From: Bradyrhizobium sp. AZCC 1610
Lineage (GTDB): Bacteria > Pseudomonadota > Alphaproteobacteria > Rhizobiales > Xanthobacteraceae
DNA: 64,000 nt
Assembly: GCF_036924515.1 (NCBI RefSeq)
Contig: NZ_JAZHRR010000001.1
Location: 1,149,001-1,213,000 of the forward strand
Reading direction: 5' to 3'
A program made the position numbers and the translations under genes. How positions within the stretch are numbered: position 1 is the first letter of the stretch; the number at the start of each line of letters is the position of its first letter. The notes under the pieces were generated by a model. That model made no database searches. It saw only the letters and a list, made by a program, of their open reading frames with translations, and was not told where the DNA came from. Positions 26,562 through 36,275 of the stretch are shown one piece after another.

Positions 26562-29468
26562 GTGGAACTGAATACATGGCGCAAACGCTCGATTATTTTG
26601 GCGTTATTTTTTGATGAGCGTTTGAGGAATATTTTGCGAATTTGCACGCCTAGGCTGGGAATGCCGTTCGGTAGCTGCCGAATGTCGGCGGCTGTATTGT
26701 TGGCGGCCATGTTGCCGCTGCTGCTTTGGCCGGTGGACGAAGCGAACGCGCAGTGCGTCGGTTTCCCGGTCCAGACCAATCAGACTTGCACCAACAGCGG
26801 CACACTCGCTGATACCAGTGTTCGGGGCATTGGCAATGTCGGCCTGCAGGATCTGGGGACGCTAAGCTTGACCAACACCACGGCCGGCGTGATCTTCGCC
26901 AGCGGCTTCAGCAGTCTGGGCATCTTCGCCAATCAGGATTTGAACCTGACGAATTCTGGAAGCATCGCTGCCGCGGGTGCTGCCAACAGCGCCATTGGGG
27001 TGGGGCGAGATGCCAGCGTCAACAATTCCGGGATCATCAGGGCTGACGACGGTTTCAGCAACGGTATCGTAGCTACGCGCGACGCCAACGTGGCCAACTC
27101 CGGCACGATTTCGGCCAACGGGTCCCAGGGCACCGGCATTATCGCCATTCGAAATGCGTATGTGATCAATTCCGGAAGCATCCTGACCAACGGTCCCGAT
27201 GGCTTCGGTATTTTCGTCGATCAGCACATTGCCACCGTTATCAATTCCGGGGTCATCTCGGCCAACGGAAGCGGCGGCATCGGCATTGTCTCCGGCGAGA
27301 CTGTCCTTGCGACCAATTCCGGCACCATCTCGGCGAACGGCATCAGCGGCATCGGCATCAAGAGTTTTCAAGACGCCAGTTTGACGAACTCCGGAATCAT
27401 CACGGCCGGAGACGGCGGTCGCGGCGTCTTTTCGCTTCGAGATGCGACCGTAGCCAATACCGGCACGATCGCGGCTTCCACCACTGGCGTCGCTATTCAC
27501 GCGCTGCGGAATGCCGCCGTGACAAATTCGGGCCTCATCAGAGCCAACGACACCGGCGGCACCGCCATTGCCGCCACCCTGACCGCCGACGTCAGCAACT
27601 CAGGGCTGGTTCTGGGAAATCTGTTCGCTATCGCTGCCACCACCGCGAACGTGGTCAATTCCGGCACCATTTCGGTCAGCGCTTTCACCGGGCGGGCGAT
27701 CCGCTCTCTTCAGGATGCCAACGTCACCAATTCCGGCGTCATTTCGGGCACAAGCGCGAGCACTGTTGGAATTTCTGCCGGCCGAGACGCCAACGTGGTC
27801 AATTCAGGCACCATCTCGTCGCAGGGCACCGGCACCAGCATCGGTGCCGGCCGAGATGCAAACGTACTTAATTCCGGGACCATTCTGGCTGACGGTACGT
27901 CCGGCGCCGCGATCATCGCCACGCGGGATGCCAACGTGACGAATTCGGGCGTGATTGCTGCCAATGGACCCAACGGTGTCGCGATTATCGGTCTTCAGAA
28001 CGCCTACGTGATCAATTCCGGAATCGTTTCGGCGAATGGTACGGGCGGAACCGCCATTTTGGTCGATCAGCACAACGCGACCCTGATCAATTCCGGCGCC
28101 ATCTCGGCCGGCAGCTTCGGCATTCAGGCCTTTGGCTCAAGCAACGTGACCAATTCCGGGATCCTCAGCGGCGGGCTTGCGGCGCTTCAGCTTGTGGGAT
28201 TGCCCGACACGCTGACCGTGCAGCGGGGATCGCGGATCATCGGCGCCATCAATCTCGGCGGCGGCGGTGACACCGTCAACATGCGGGCGGTCAACCAGAA
28301 CCTCACCTTCGATACGCTGACAGGTGCAACGGTGGGCGGCACGGTGCCTTATGTGGTGTCGGGCAACCGGATCGCCTCGGTCGATCCGACCTCATTTGCA
28401 ACGGCCGGCAGCGTGCTTTCCGATTTCTCGCGCAGCGTTTCCGCGATCGTGCCGGCATTCGACGGCGTGACGGCATCCGGTGGCGGCGGCACGTCCGCGT
28501 TCGCCGCGCCCGATGGCGGCATGTCGCGCATCGCCGATGCCTTTGCCGGCATTCCCGGCCTCTCGGCCTATGCCTCGGACGAGATTGCCTACAAGAGTCC
28601 GACCGCAGTCCATGCCGACGGCACCACCGTGTGGGGCCGCGGTTTTGGCGGCCGGCACATCCAGTCCGCCGATGGCCTCTTGATGCGCAATGTCACGACC
28701 TGGTTCGGCGGGGCGATCGGTGTCGAGAAATCCGTGCGTCCGGATCTGCGTCTCGGCGTCTTCGTCGGCGCCGGCAGCACCCATAACAGCATTGATCCGA
28801 ACAATGATGCGACCGACAGTAATCTCGGATTTGGTGGAGCCTATGCGCGCTACACCACTGGTGCATCGTTCCTCCAGGCGGGCGCGCAGGGCGGGGCGCT
28901 GCACAGCGCGACCTCTCGTCTCGTCAACAACAATCTGGTGCCCAACGGGCTGGAGACGGCGACCGCGAGTTACAACGGCTGGTACGTCAGTCCCGAGCTG
29001 ACATTGGGCCATCGCTTCGAACTCGGAACGCTGCTCGATTCGCACTACGCGCTGACACCGGGCGTGCAGTTGCGCTATCTCTATGCCGGCTTCGACGGCT
29101 ATACCGAAACCGGTACCACCGCGCCGCTGACGGCGGGCGGCCGCAACACGCAAAATGTCGAGGAGCGCGCCGAGCTGAAGTTGACCCGGAGCACGCAGAT
29201 CTCCCCGGCGTCGCGGCTGCTTATCAATCTGTCTGGCGGAGCGCTTGGCGTGCAGCGGGTCGGTGGCGATACCATCAATGCCACCTTGCTCGCGCAGCCG
29301 CTCGCCATCGCCGCACCGGGCGCGGGCAATGTCTGGGGCGGCTTCGGCGGCCTTGCCATGGAATGGCAGTCGCGCAACGTATCTCTATTCGCCGCGGCCG
29401 AATATCTGGGGTGGAACAGTTCGGGCTCGATCGTCAGCGGTCGGGGCGGCCTCCGCGTCGGCTTTTAA
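26562..29468 (+). CDS. Autotransporter (type V secretion) with NSG-repeat passenger
   Basis: The 968-residue outer-membrane protein has an extended signal region with a hydrophobic core (SAAVLLAAMLPLLLWPVDEA) ending near residue 64. A passenger of about 460 residues follows, built of ~24-residue repeats around NSGxIxANGxxGxGI, a beta-helix pattern. A C-terminal beta-barrel of about 270 residues starts near TTVWGRGFGG and ends in a terminal Phe (GLRVGF). Adhesin function is likely but unproven. The GTG at 26562 opens the frame; the first ATG is at 26661, so the start is uncertain. Repeats are also visible in the DNA. Confidence 0.87.
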   Translation: MELNTWRKRSIILALFFDERLRNILRICTPRLGMPFGSCRMSAAVLLAAMLPLLLWPVDEANAQCVGFPVQTNQTCTNSGTLADTSVRGIGNVGLQDLGTLSLTNTTAGVIFASGFSSLGIFANQDLNLTNSGSIAAAGAANSAIGVGRDASVNNSGIIRADDGFSNGIVATRDANVANSGTISANGSQGTGIIAIRNAYVINSGSILTNGPDGFGIFVDQHIATVINSGVISANGSGGIGIVSGETVLATNSGTISANGISGIGIKSFQDASLTNSGIITAGDGGRGVFSLRDATVANTGTIAASTTGVAIHALRNAAVTNSGLIRANDTGGTAIAATLTADVSNSGLVLGNLFAIAATTANVVNSGTISVSAFTGRAIRSLQDANVTNSGVISGTSASTVGISAGRDANVVNSGTISSQGTGTSIGAGRDANVLNSGTILADGTSGAAIIATRDANVTNSGVIAANGPNGVAIIGLQNAYVINSGIVSANGTGGTAILVDQHNATLINSGAISAGSFGIQAFGSSNVTNSGILSGGLAALQLVGLPDTLTVQRGSRIIGAINLGGGGDTVNMRAVNQNLTFDTLTGATVGGTVPYVVSGNRIASVDPTSFATAGSVLSDFSRSVSAIVPAFDGVTASGGGGTSAFAAPDGGMSRIADAFAGIPGLSAYASDEIAYKSPTAVHADGTTVWGRGFGGRHIQSADGLLMRNVTTWFGGAIGVEKSVRPDLRLGVFVGAGSTHNSIDPNNDATDSNLGFGGAYARYTTGASFLQAGAQGGALHSATSRLVNNNLVPNGLETATASYNGWYVSPELTLGHRFELGTLLDSHYALTPGVQLRYLYAGFDGYTETGTTAPLTAGGRNTQNVEERAELKLTRSTQISPASRLLINLSGGALGVQRVGGDTINATLLAQPLAIAAPGAGNVWGGFGGLAMEWQSRNVSLFAAAEYLGWNSSGSIVSGRGGLRVGF

Positions 29469-29543
29469 TCATAGGTGCAGCACCTTCTCAGGCGGCGCAT
29501 GCTGCTCTATCGTGCCGCCCGAATTGAGACCGGGAGGATTACC

Positions 29544-30572
29544 ATGAAGAAACTGTTCGGCCGGCTGGCCGCTTCGCTGCTGGCATTGGCGCTGTCCTCG
29601 GGATTTGCCGCAGCGCAAAGCAAGGTTACTGTCGCGATCGGCGGCGGCTCCTGCCTGTGCTATCTGCCGACGGTGCTGGCCAGGCAGCTCGGCGAATATG
29701 AAAAGGCGGGGCTGGCCGTCGAACTGGTCGACCTCAAGGGCGGTTCGGACGCGCTGAAGGCCGTGCTCGGCGGCAGCGCCGACGTGGTGTCGGGCTATTT
29801 CGACCATTGCGTCAATCTGGCCGCCAAGAAGCAGGAATTGCAGTCCTTCGTGATCTATGACCGCTATCCCGGCCTGGTGCTGGTGGTGTCGCCCGCGCAT
29901 ACCAGCGAGATCAAATCGATCAAGGATCTGGCCGGCAAGAAGGTCGGCGTCAGCGCGCCGGGCTCCTCGACCGATTTCTTCCTGAAGTATCTGTTGAAGA
30001 AGAACGGCCTCGACCCGACCAGCGCCGCGGTGATCGGCGTCGGCTTAGGAGCCACCGCCGTGGCGGCTATGCAGCAGGGACAGATCGACGCAGCGGTGAT
30101 GCTCGATCCCTCCGTCACCGTTTTGCAGGGCAGCTATCCCGATTTGAAGATACTGGCCGACACCCGCAGCGAGAAGGACACGCTCGCCGTGTTCGGCGGC
30201 GAATATCCCGGCGGCGCGCTCTATACGACCACAGCGTGGATCAAGTCGCACGAAAAGGAAGTGCAGGCGCTGACCACGGCGATCGTCAACACGCTCGCCT
30301 GGATTCATTCGCACTCGCCGGAAGAGATCATGGCGAAGATGCCCGATGAAATCGTCGGCAAGAACAAGGAGCTTTATCTGGCGGCGCTGAAGAATACGAT
30401 CCCGATGTATTCGCTGACCGGCAAGATGGATCCCAAGGGCGCGGATGCTGTGCTCGCGGTATTCAGCGAGAGTTCGCCGGAGATCGCCAAGGCCAATATC
30501 GACGTGACCAAGACTTACACCAACAAATATGTCGAGCAGGTCAAGAAGACCACCGGCGCGAATCCGAAGTAA
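29544..30572 (+). CDS. NitT/TauT-family ABC substrate-binding protein
   Basis: The 342-residue periplasmic protein has a signal peptide cut near AAAQS. A binding domain of the NMT1/SsuA type follows (IGGGSCLCYLPTVLARQLG, with GGSDALKAVLGGSADVV and VGVSAPGSSTDFF). The GGGSCLC segment, with two cysteines near the ligand site, is unusual. GGGAGG lies 8 bases before ATG 29544. Its class matches the ATPase and permease at 23400-25015, which have no adjacent receptor, so it is probably their partner. Confidence 0.85.
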   Translation: MKKLFGRLAASLLALALSSGFAAAQSKVTVAIGGGSCLCYLPTVLARQLGEYEKAGLAVELVDLKGGSDALKAVLGGSADVVSGYFDHCVNLAAKKQELQSFVIYDRYPGLVLVVSPAHTSEIKSIKDLAGKKVGVSAPGSSTDFFLKYLLKKNGLDPTSAAVIGVGLGATAVAAMQQGQIDAAVMLDPSVTVLQGSYPDLKILADTRSEKDTLAVFGGEYPGGALYTTTAWIKSHEKEVQALTTAIVNTLAWIHSHSPEEIMAKMPDEIVGKNKELYLAALKNTIPMYSLTGKMDPKGADAVLAVFSESSPEIAKANIDVTKTYTNKYVEQVKKTTGANPK

Positions 30573-30613
30573 GCTCTGGATTGGATCGGCGTGATATCAA
30601 GCGAAGTCAGGCG

Positions 30614-31330
30614 ATGAGTGGCACGACACCTCCGGTCATTCATCGCGTCAGCGCGCTCGACCTCGTTGTCGAGGCGTGGACGTGGCCGTTTGCCGAAGCG
30701 CGGCGCGCGGAGATAGCCGCGCATTTCGCCGACAAGCAGTGCGAAAAGCCCGCTATGTGGAACGGCCGCGTCCTGCTCGGGCGCAACCCGGTGTTTTCAG
30801 GAGATCGCTTCAGCGCCAGCTATTTCGAAACCGATTTCGCAAGTTTTCTGGCGTGGCGCGACTGGGGTTTTCCCGACGCGAGCGTGTTCAACGGTTTCGG
30901 TATGGGCGCGCTCCGTTGTGCCGATGGCGCCTTCGTGCTCGGCGAGATGGGCCAGCATACCTCCAATGCCGGGCGCATCTATTTCCCGTCGGGCACGCCC
31001 GATCTCGACGACATCAGGGACGGCGCGGTCGACATATCGGGCAGCGTCACGCGCGAACTCGAGGAAGAGACCGGGCTGACGCCCGGCGAATACGCAAGCG
31101 AGCCGCATTGGCACTGCATCTACACCGGACCTGCGGTTGCGATGATCCGCATGTTGCGGGTCGATATGCCGGGTGACGTCGTGCGCGATCGGATCGTGGC
31201 CAATCTTGCCGCGCAGCGCCAGCCGGAACTATCCGCCATCCACCTCGTGCGCGGCGTGCGCGATCTCACCTCCGCAATGCCGCGTTTTGTCACGGCGTTC
31301 ATCGAGGCGCAGCTCACTTCCGAGCCCTGA
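30614..31330 (+). CDS. NUDIX-hydrolase-like protein
   Basis: The 238-residue protein contains a NUDIX box in variant form: GAVDISGSVTRELEEETGL, matching the GX5EX7REUXEEXGU pattern except for Asp/Ile at the first Glu region. The REXXEE core is intact, so metal-dependent hydrolysis of a nucleoside diphosphate derivative is plausible. I chose ATG 30614 (MSGTTPPVIH). It sits between two ABC receptor genes, and the link to transport is unknown. Confidence 0.75.
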   Translation: MSGTTPPVIHRVSALDLVVEAWTWPFAEARRAEIAAHFADKQCEKPAMWNGRVLLGRNPVFSGDRFSASYFETDFASFLAWRDWGFPDASVFNGFGMGALRCADGAFVLGEMGQHTSNAGRIYFPSGTPDLDDIRDGAVDISGSVTRELEEETGLTPGEYASEPHWHCIYTGPAVAMIRMLRVDMPGDVVRDRIVANLAAQRQPELSAIHLVRGVRDLTSAMPRFVTAFIEAQLTSEP

Positions 31331-31430
31331 CGCAGCAATACGCTTGACATCTGGTGGCGCTACCAATGTGATGGGCGACAACAAGAACAAGAAAACGCAG
31401 TGCACAAAAAATAAATCCAGGGAGGATTCC

Positions 31431-32741
31431 ATGCCGGGGCGCAAAGCTGCACGCCTTCTCGTCGGGCTGTCTGCCGCAATCGCGGTGCTGGGGATGGCGG
31501 TTACCGCCGAGGCTCAGGAAAAGAAAATCAAGATCGGCGTGATCTACGACCTGACCGGCCCGATCGCGGGCGGCGGTTCGGAACTGCAATATATCGGCGC
31601 CAAGATCATGCTCGACCAGTTCACCAAGACCGGCGTCGAAGGCTACAAGATCGAGGCGGTCTACGCCGACGCCCAGAGCAAGCCCGATGTCGCGATCAAC
31701 GAGGCGGTCCGGCTGATCGAGCAGGAAAAGGTCGACATGCTGCTCGGCTTCTATTCGTCGGCGCAATGCGTGCCGGTCGCGGCCCGGGTCGAGCAACTGA
31801 AGAAGTTCATGTGGATCACCACCTGCATTTCTTCCGCCGTGCTCGACAACAAGAACTTCAAATACGTGTTCCGTCCGCAGGCTTCAGGCGACCAGTTCGG
31901 GCTGATGACGATGGATTTCATTGCCCAGAACTCGAAAGCGAAGCTCGGCAAGGAGCCGAAGGACCTGCGCGTCGCCATCATCCACGAGGACGGCGCCTAC
32001 GGCGTCGACGTCTCCAAGGGCAACGAGGCCGGCGCCAAAAAGGCTGGCTTCAACATCGTGCTGAAGGAAGGCTATTCGGCTACCGCGCCGGATCTGTCCT
32101 CGCTTGTCACCAAGCTGAAGCGTGCGCGGCCCGACGTGATCTTCCATACCGGCTATAACCCCGACATCACCCTGTTCGGCCGCCAGGCGCGTGAGCAGGG
32201 CCTGAAATTCCAGGCACTGGTCGGCCACGGCGCGGGCTATGGTGTCTACGAGAAGCTGAAGGAAGGTTTGGGCGGCGACGTCAACTACGTCTTCAATACC
32301 GATCCGATCTCGATCTGGCTCGCCAACCAGAAATCGATGGATCCGAAGCTGCCCCCGGTCATCAAGATGGTCGGCGAGGAGTTCGACAAGGCCAAGCCCG
32401 GGGTTGCGATCCGCTCCGCCCATGTCGGCATGGCCGCGTCGAATACCTATGTCTTCCTGACCGAAGTGCTGCCGCGCGCCATCAAGAAATATGGCGGCGT
32501 CGATCCCGAGGCGCTGCGCAAGGCGTCGCTCGAAGTCGACATTCCCGAAGGCGGCACTATGCTGGGCTTCGGCGTCAAGTTCCACGGCGAGGGCAGCCAG
32601 ATGGCCGGCCAGAACGAGCGCTCGTTCCCGGTGGTGATCCAGTACATTGACGACAAGTCCTATGTGGTGTGGCCGAAGAGCCAGGCGCAGCGCGAGGCCG
32701 TGCTGCCCCTGCCGAAGGGAACCACGTTCAGCAACCAGTAA
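31431..32741 (+). CDS. Branched-chain-type (Liv) ABC substrate-binding protein
   Basis: The 436-residue periplasmic receptor has a signal peptide (LLVGLSAAIAVLGMAVTAEA) and a type I binding fold of the LivK/Peripla_BP_6 class (IKIGVIYDLTGPIAGGGSEL, then YADAQSKPDVAINEAVRLI). GGAGG lies 5 bases before ATG 31431. It begins a five-gene operon with both ATPases and both permeases. Members of this class bind amino acids, amides, urea or aromatic acids, so leucine should not be assumed. Confidence 0.92.
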   Translation: MPGRKAARLLVGLSAAIAVLGMAVTAEAQEKKIKIGVIYDLTGPIAGGGSELQYIGAKIMLDQFTKTGVEGYKIEAVYADAQSKPDVAINEAVRLIEQEKVDMLLGFYSSAQCVPVAARVEQLKKFMWITTCISSAVLDNKNFKYVFRPQASGDQFGLMTMDFIAQNSKAKLGKEPKDLRVAIIHEDGAYGVDVSKGNEAGAKKAGFNIVLKEGYSATAPDLSSLVTKLKRARPDVIFHTGYNPDITLFGRQAREQGLKFQALVGHGAGYGVYEKLKEGLGGDVNYVFNTDPISIWLANQKSMDPKLPPVIKMVGEEFDKAKPGVAIRSAHVGMAASNTYVFLTEVLPRAIKKYGGVDPEALRKASLEVDIPEGGTMLGFGVKFHGEGSQMAGQNERSFPVVIQYIDDKSYVVWPKSQAQREAVLPLPKGTTFSNQ

Positions 32742-32759
32742 GCGGACGGAGAATCCGGC

Positions 32760-33527
32760 GTGCTGACGGTAGAAGGGTTGGTGAAGCGCTTCGGCGGCTT
32801 CACCGCTGTGAACAACGTGTCGTTCAGGGTCGAGCAGGGCGAGATTCTCGGCCTGATCGGCCCCAACGGCTCCGGCAAGAGCACGATCTTCAACATGCTG
32901 TCGGGCACGCTTGTACCGACGGCGGGATCGATCCTGTTCGACGGCGCGGAGATCGCCGGCGTCGCCCCGCACCGCATCATCAACCGCGGCATCGGCCGCA
33001 CCTTCCAGATTCCGCGGCCGTTTCATCGGCTCAGCATTTTTGAGAACGTGGCGCTGGCCGGCTATTACGGCAGGGGCAGCCACAGCCGCGCCAAGGCGGA
33101 TGAGGCCGCCGAACATGCGCTCGGCATGGTCGGCCTGCCGACAGACCGGCACGCCAGCGTCGACGGCCTCGGCGCCGCCGGCCTGAAGAAGCTCGAACTG
33201 GCCAAGGCGCTCGCCACGGGCCCAAAACTTCTGCTCGCCGACGAAAGCCTGGGCGGGCTCGACGAGCACGAGATGGATCAGGCCGCCGACATGCTGCGCA
33301 AGATCCGCGACGAGCTCGGCATCACCATCATCTGGGTCGAGCACATCATGGGCGTGTTGATGCGGGTGGTCGACCGCGTGATGGTGCTCGATCACGGCGA
33401 GAAGATATCGGAAGGCCTGCCGAGCGCGGTGGCCGGCGATCCCAGGGTGATCGAGGTCTATCTCGGCACGGACGCGGATTCGAGCCAGATTGCGGCCGCG
33501 GAAGCGCGCCGCAAGGCAGGGGTCTAG
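32760..33527 (+). CDS. LivG-like ABC transporter ATPase
   Basis: The 255-residue protein has Walker A GPNGSGKST and the LivG-type IGRTFQIPRPF loop. The signature region reads LGAAGLKKLELAKALA instead of a form with SGGQ/YGDQ, and Walker B is LLLADESLGGLD with Ser after the Glu. These variants occur in some Liv-type systems. The start is GTG 32760, 18 bp after the receptor gene. Confidence 0.9.
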   Translation: MLTVEGLVKRFGGFTAVNNVSFRVEQGEILGLIGPNGSGKSTIFNMLSGTLVPTAGSILFDGAEIAGVAPHRIINRGIGRTFQIPRPFHRLSIFENVALAGYYGRGSHSRAKADEAAEHALGMVGLPTDRHASVDGLGAAGLKKLELAKALATGPKLLLADESLGGLDEHEMDQAADMLRKIRDELGITIIWVEHIMGVLMRVVDRVMVLDHGEKISEGLPSAVAGDPRVIEVYLGTDADSSQIAAAEARRKAGV

Positions 33528-33530
33528 CGC

Positions 33531-34234
<704 letters not shown>

Positions 34235-34235
<1 letters not shown>

Positions 34236-34283
34236 AGCATGATCCGAAAAAGTGGGAACCGGTTTTTCGAAAAGATCATGCTC
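34235..34283. repeat. Palindromic repeat within the Liv operon
   Basis: GAGCATGATC (34235-34244) pairs with GATCATGCTC (34274-34283). The loop contains AGTGGGAACCGGTTTTTC. This motif is widely dispersed in Bradyrhizobium-group genomes. Within the operon it could act as an RNA processing or stability hairpin. Confidence 0.85.
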
Positions 34284-34300
34284 AAAAAATAGGGCAGGCG

Positions 34301-35182
34301 ATGCAGGCATTCCTCGACACCTTCGACATCTTTCTGCTGGAAGCCATCGTCAACGGCATCCTGCTCGGCGGCGTGCTGGCGCTGCTTGCGCTCGGGCTCA
34401 ACCTGATCTTCGGCGTCATCGACGTGACCTGGATCTGCTACGCCGAACTGGTCATGATCGGCATGTACGGCATGTACTACATGGTCCAGGTATTCGGCCT
34501 GCCGTACTGGGTCGCGGCGCCGTTCGCGATCCTGCTGGTCGCTGCCCTTGGCGCGGCGCTGCATTACATCGTCATCGCGCCGCTGTTGACAGCGCCGCCG
34601 ATCAACCAGTTGCTGGCGACCGGCGGCGTGCTGTTCATCCTGCAGAGCTTTGCCACCGTCGCCTTCGGCATCGACTTCCGCAACCTCGGCATCCGCCTGC
34701 CGGTGCTGGCGATCGGCGAGATGCATTTCAGCTATTCGCGGCTCTTGGCCTTCGCCGCTGCGTTGATCGGCATGCTGGCGATCTACTTCTTCATGAAGCG
34801 CACCTATACCGGCACGGCGATCCGCGCCGTCGCGCAGGACCGCCAGATCATGTCGCTGATGGGGGTCGATACCAGGCGCATCTATCTCATCACCTCGGCA
34901 CTGGGCGGCGCACTCGCCGGCCTCGCGGCCTGTCTTCTGGTGCTGCAATACGACGTGCACCCCTTCGTCGGGCTGTCGTTCGGGCCGATCACCTTCCTGA
35001 TCTGCGTGCTCGGCGGGCTCGGCAATTTTGTCGGCGGCTTCATCGCGGCGTTCGTGTTCGCCCAGATCATTTCGCTGGGCGGCCTGTACTCCGACCTCGA
35101 ATGGGGTTACGTGCTGGCCTTCGCCTTCTTCATCGTCATGATGTTCATCCGGCCCGCGGGCCTTTTTGCGAGGCGCTCGTGA
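34301..35182 (+). CDS. LivH-like ABC transporter permease
   Basis: The 293-residue inner-membrane protein has about eight hydrophobic segments. Its family features are NGILLGGVLALLALGLNLIF at the start and the ATPase-contact region GTAIRAVAQDRQIMSLMGVD. Its stop overlaps the start of the LivM-like gene by 4 bp (GTGA). Confidence 0.92.
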   Translation: MQAFLDTFDIFLLEAIVNGILLGGVLALLALGLNLIFGVIDVTWICYAELVMIGMYGMYYMVQVFGLPYWVAAPFAILLVAALGAALHYIVIAPLLTAPPINQLLATGGVLFILQSFATVAFGIDFRNLGIRLPVLAIGEMHFSYSRLLAFAAALIGMLAIYFFMKRTYTGTAIRAVAQDRQIMSLMGVDTRRIYLITSALGGALAGLAACLLVLQYDVHPFVGLSFGPITFLICVLGGLGNFVGGFIAAFVFAQIISLGGLYSDLEWGYVLAFAFFIVMMFIRPAGLFARRS

Positions 35183-36153
35183 ATTCCCGCTATATCGCCT
35201 GGGCCGTCGGACTCGCCGCGCTGGTCGCGCTGCCCTTCGTCTATCGCGACGAGCCCTATCACCTGCACATTCTCGTGCTGATCCTGATCTGGTCGTTCGC
35301 CTACACCGCATGGTCGATCATGGGCCGCTTCGGCCTGGTGTCGCTCGGCCATGGCGGCTTCATGGGCGTCGGCGCCTATGTCACCGCGCTGCTGTGGAAC
35401 CATCTCGACGTGTCGCCGTGGATCGGCATTCCCATCAGCATGGTGGCGGCCGGGGTGCTGGCGCTCGTGGTCGCCTATCCCTGTTTCCGCTTCCGCATCA
35501 CCGGGCATTATTTCGTGCTGGTGACGCTGGCGCTGTCAGGCATCGTCCTGCAGGTCATTACCGCGACCCGCGACTACACCGGCGGCTCGCTCGGCTACAC
35601 GCCGGACCGCGCCCGCAGCGGCTCCGGCCTGATGGCGCTGCAGTTCGACGACAAGACGACGTGGTACCTGATCGCGCTGTTCGTCTGGGTCATGGGCCTT
35701 CTGATCTGGCGCTGGGTCGATCGCAGCATGAGCCGCTACGCCATGGAGGCGATCTCTGAGGACGAGGACGCAGCCGCCGCCGCCGGCGTCAACGTCACGG
35801 CCGAAAAGCTCAAGATCACGCTGATCTCGGCGCTGATGACGGCGCTCGCCGGTGCGCTGTACTGCCAGTACCAGATGTTCATCTCGCCCGACACGGTCAG
35901 CGGCATTGCGGTGTCGCTGCAGATGGTGTTTGCCGTCATCGTCGGCGGGCTCTATGTGTCGCTCGGGCCGACGGTCGGCGCCGTCATCACCATCATGCTC
36001 GCCGAAGTGCTGCGCATCGGCTTCGGCACCAAGGCGGTGGGCTGGGACAACCTGGTCTACGGCGTGCTGCTGGTCATCTTCATCATATTCCTTCCCAAGG
36101 GCATTCTTGGTAGCGTGCTCGACCGACTGAAGACGCAACCCAAGAAGACGTGA
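35179..36153 (+). CDS. LivM-like ABC transporter permease
   Basis: The 324-residue second membrane subunit of the Liv system starts at the GTG at 35179. It shows the LivM hallmark GLVSLGHGGFMGVGAYVTA and the cytoplasmic contact segment AISEDEDAAAAAGVNVTAEK. It ends the operon; a strong palindrome follows at 36176. Confidence 0.92.
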   Translation: MNSRYIAWAVGLAALVALPFVYRDEPYHLHILVLILIWSFAYTAWSIMGRFGLVSLGHGGFMGVGAYVTALLWNHLDVSPWIGIPISMVAAGVLALVVAYPCFRFRITGHYFVLVTLALSGIVLQVITATRDYTGGSLGYTPDRARSGSGLMALQFDDKTTWYLIALFVWVMGLLIWRWVDRSMSRYAMEAISEDEDAAAAAGVNVTAEKLKITLISALMTALAGALYCQYQMFISPDTVSGIAVSLQMVFAVIVGGLYVSLGPTVGAVITIMLAEVLRIGFGTKAVGWDNLVYGVLLVIFIIFLPKGILGSVLDRLKTQPKKT

Positions 36154-36175
36154 AGGAAATGCATGCTACTCTCTC

Positions 36176-36263
36176 CGTCATGGCCGGGCTTGTCCCGGCC
36201 ATCCACGTCTTTTTCATTGCGTCGCTGAAGACGTGGATGCCCGGGTCAAGCCCGGGCATGACG
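36176..36263. repeat. Palindromic repeat between Liv operon and ppk2
   Basis: CGTCATGGCCGGGCTTGTCC and the partner CAAGCCCGGGCATGACG flank inner arms CACGTCTTT / GACGTGG. It may terminate transcription of the Liv operon, but there is no T-tract. Confidence 0.8.
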
Positions 36264-36275
36264 AGGAGGAGATAG

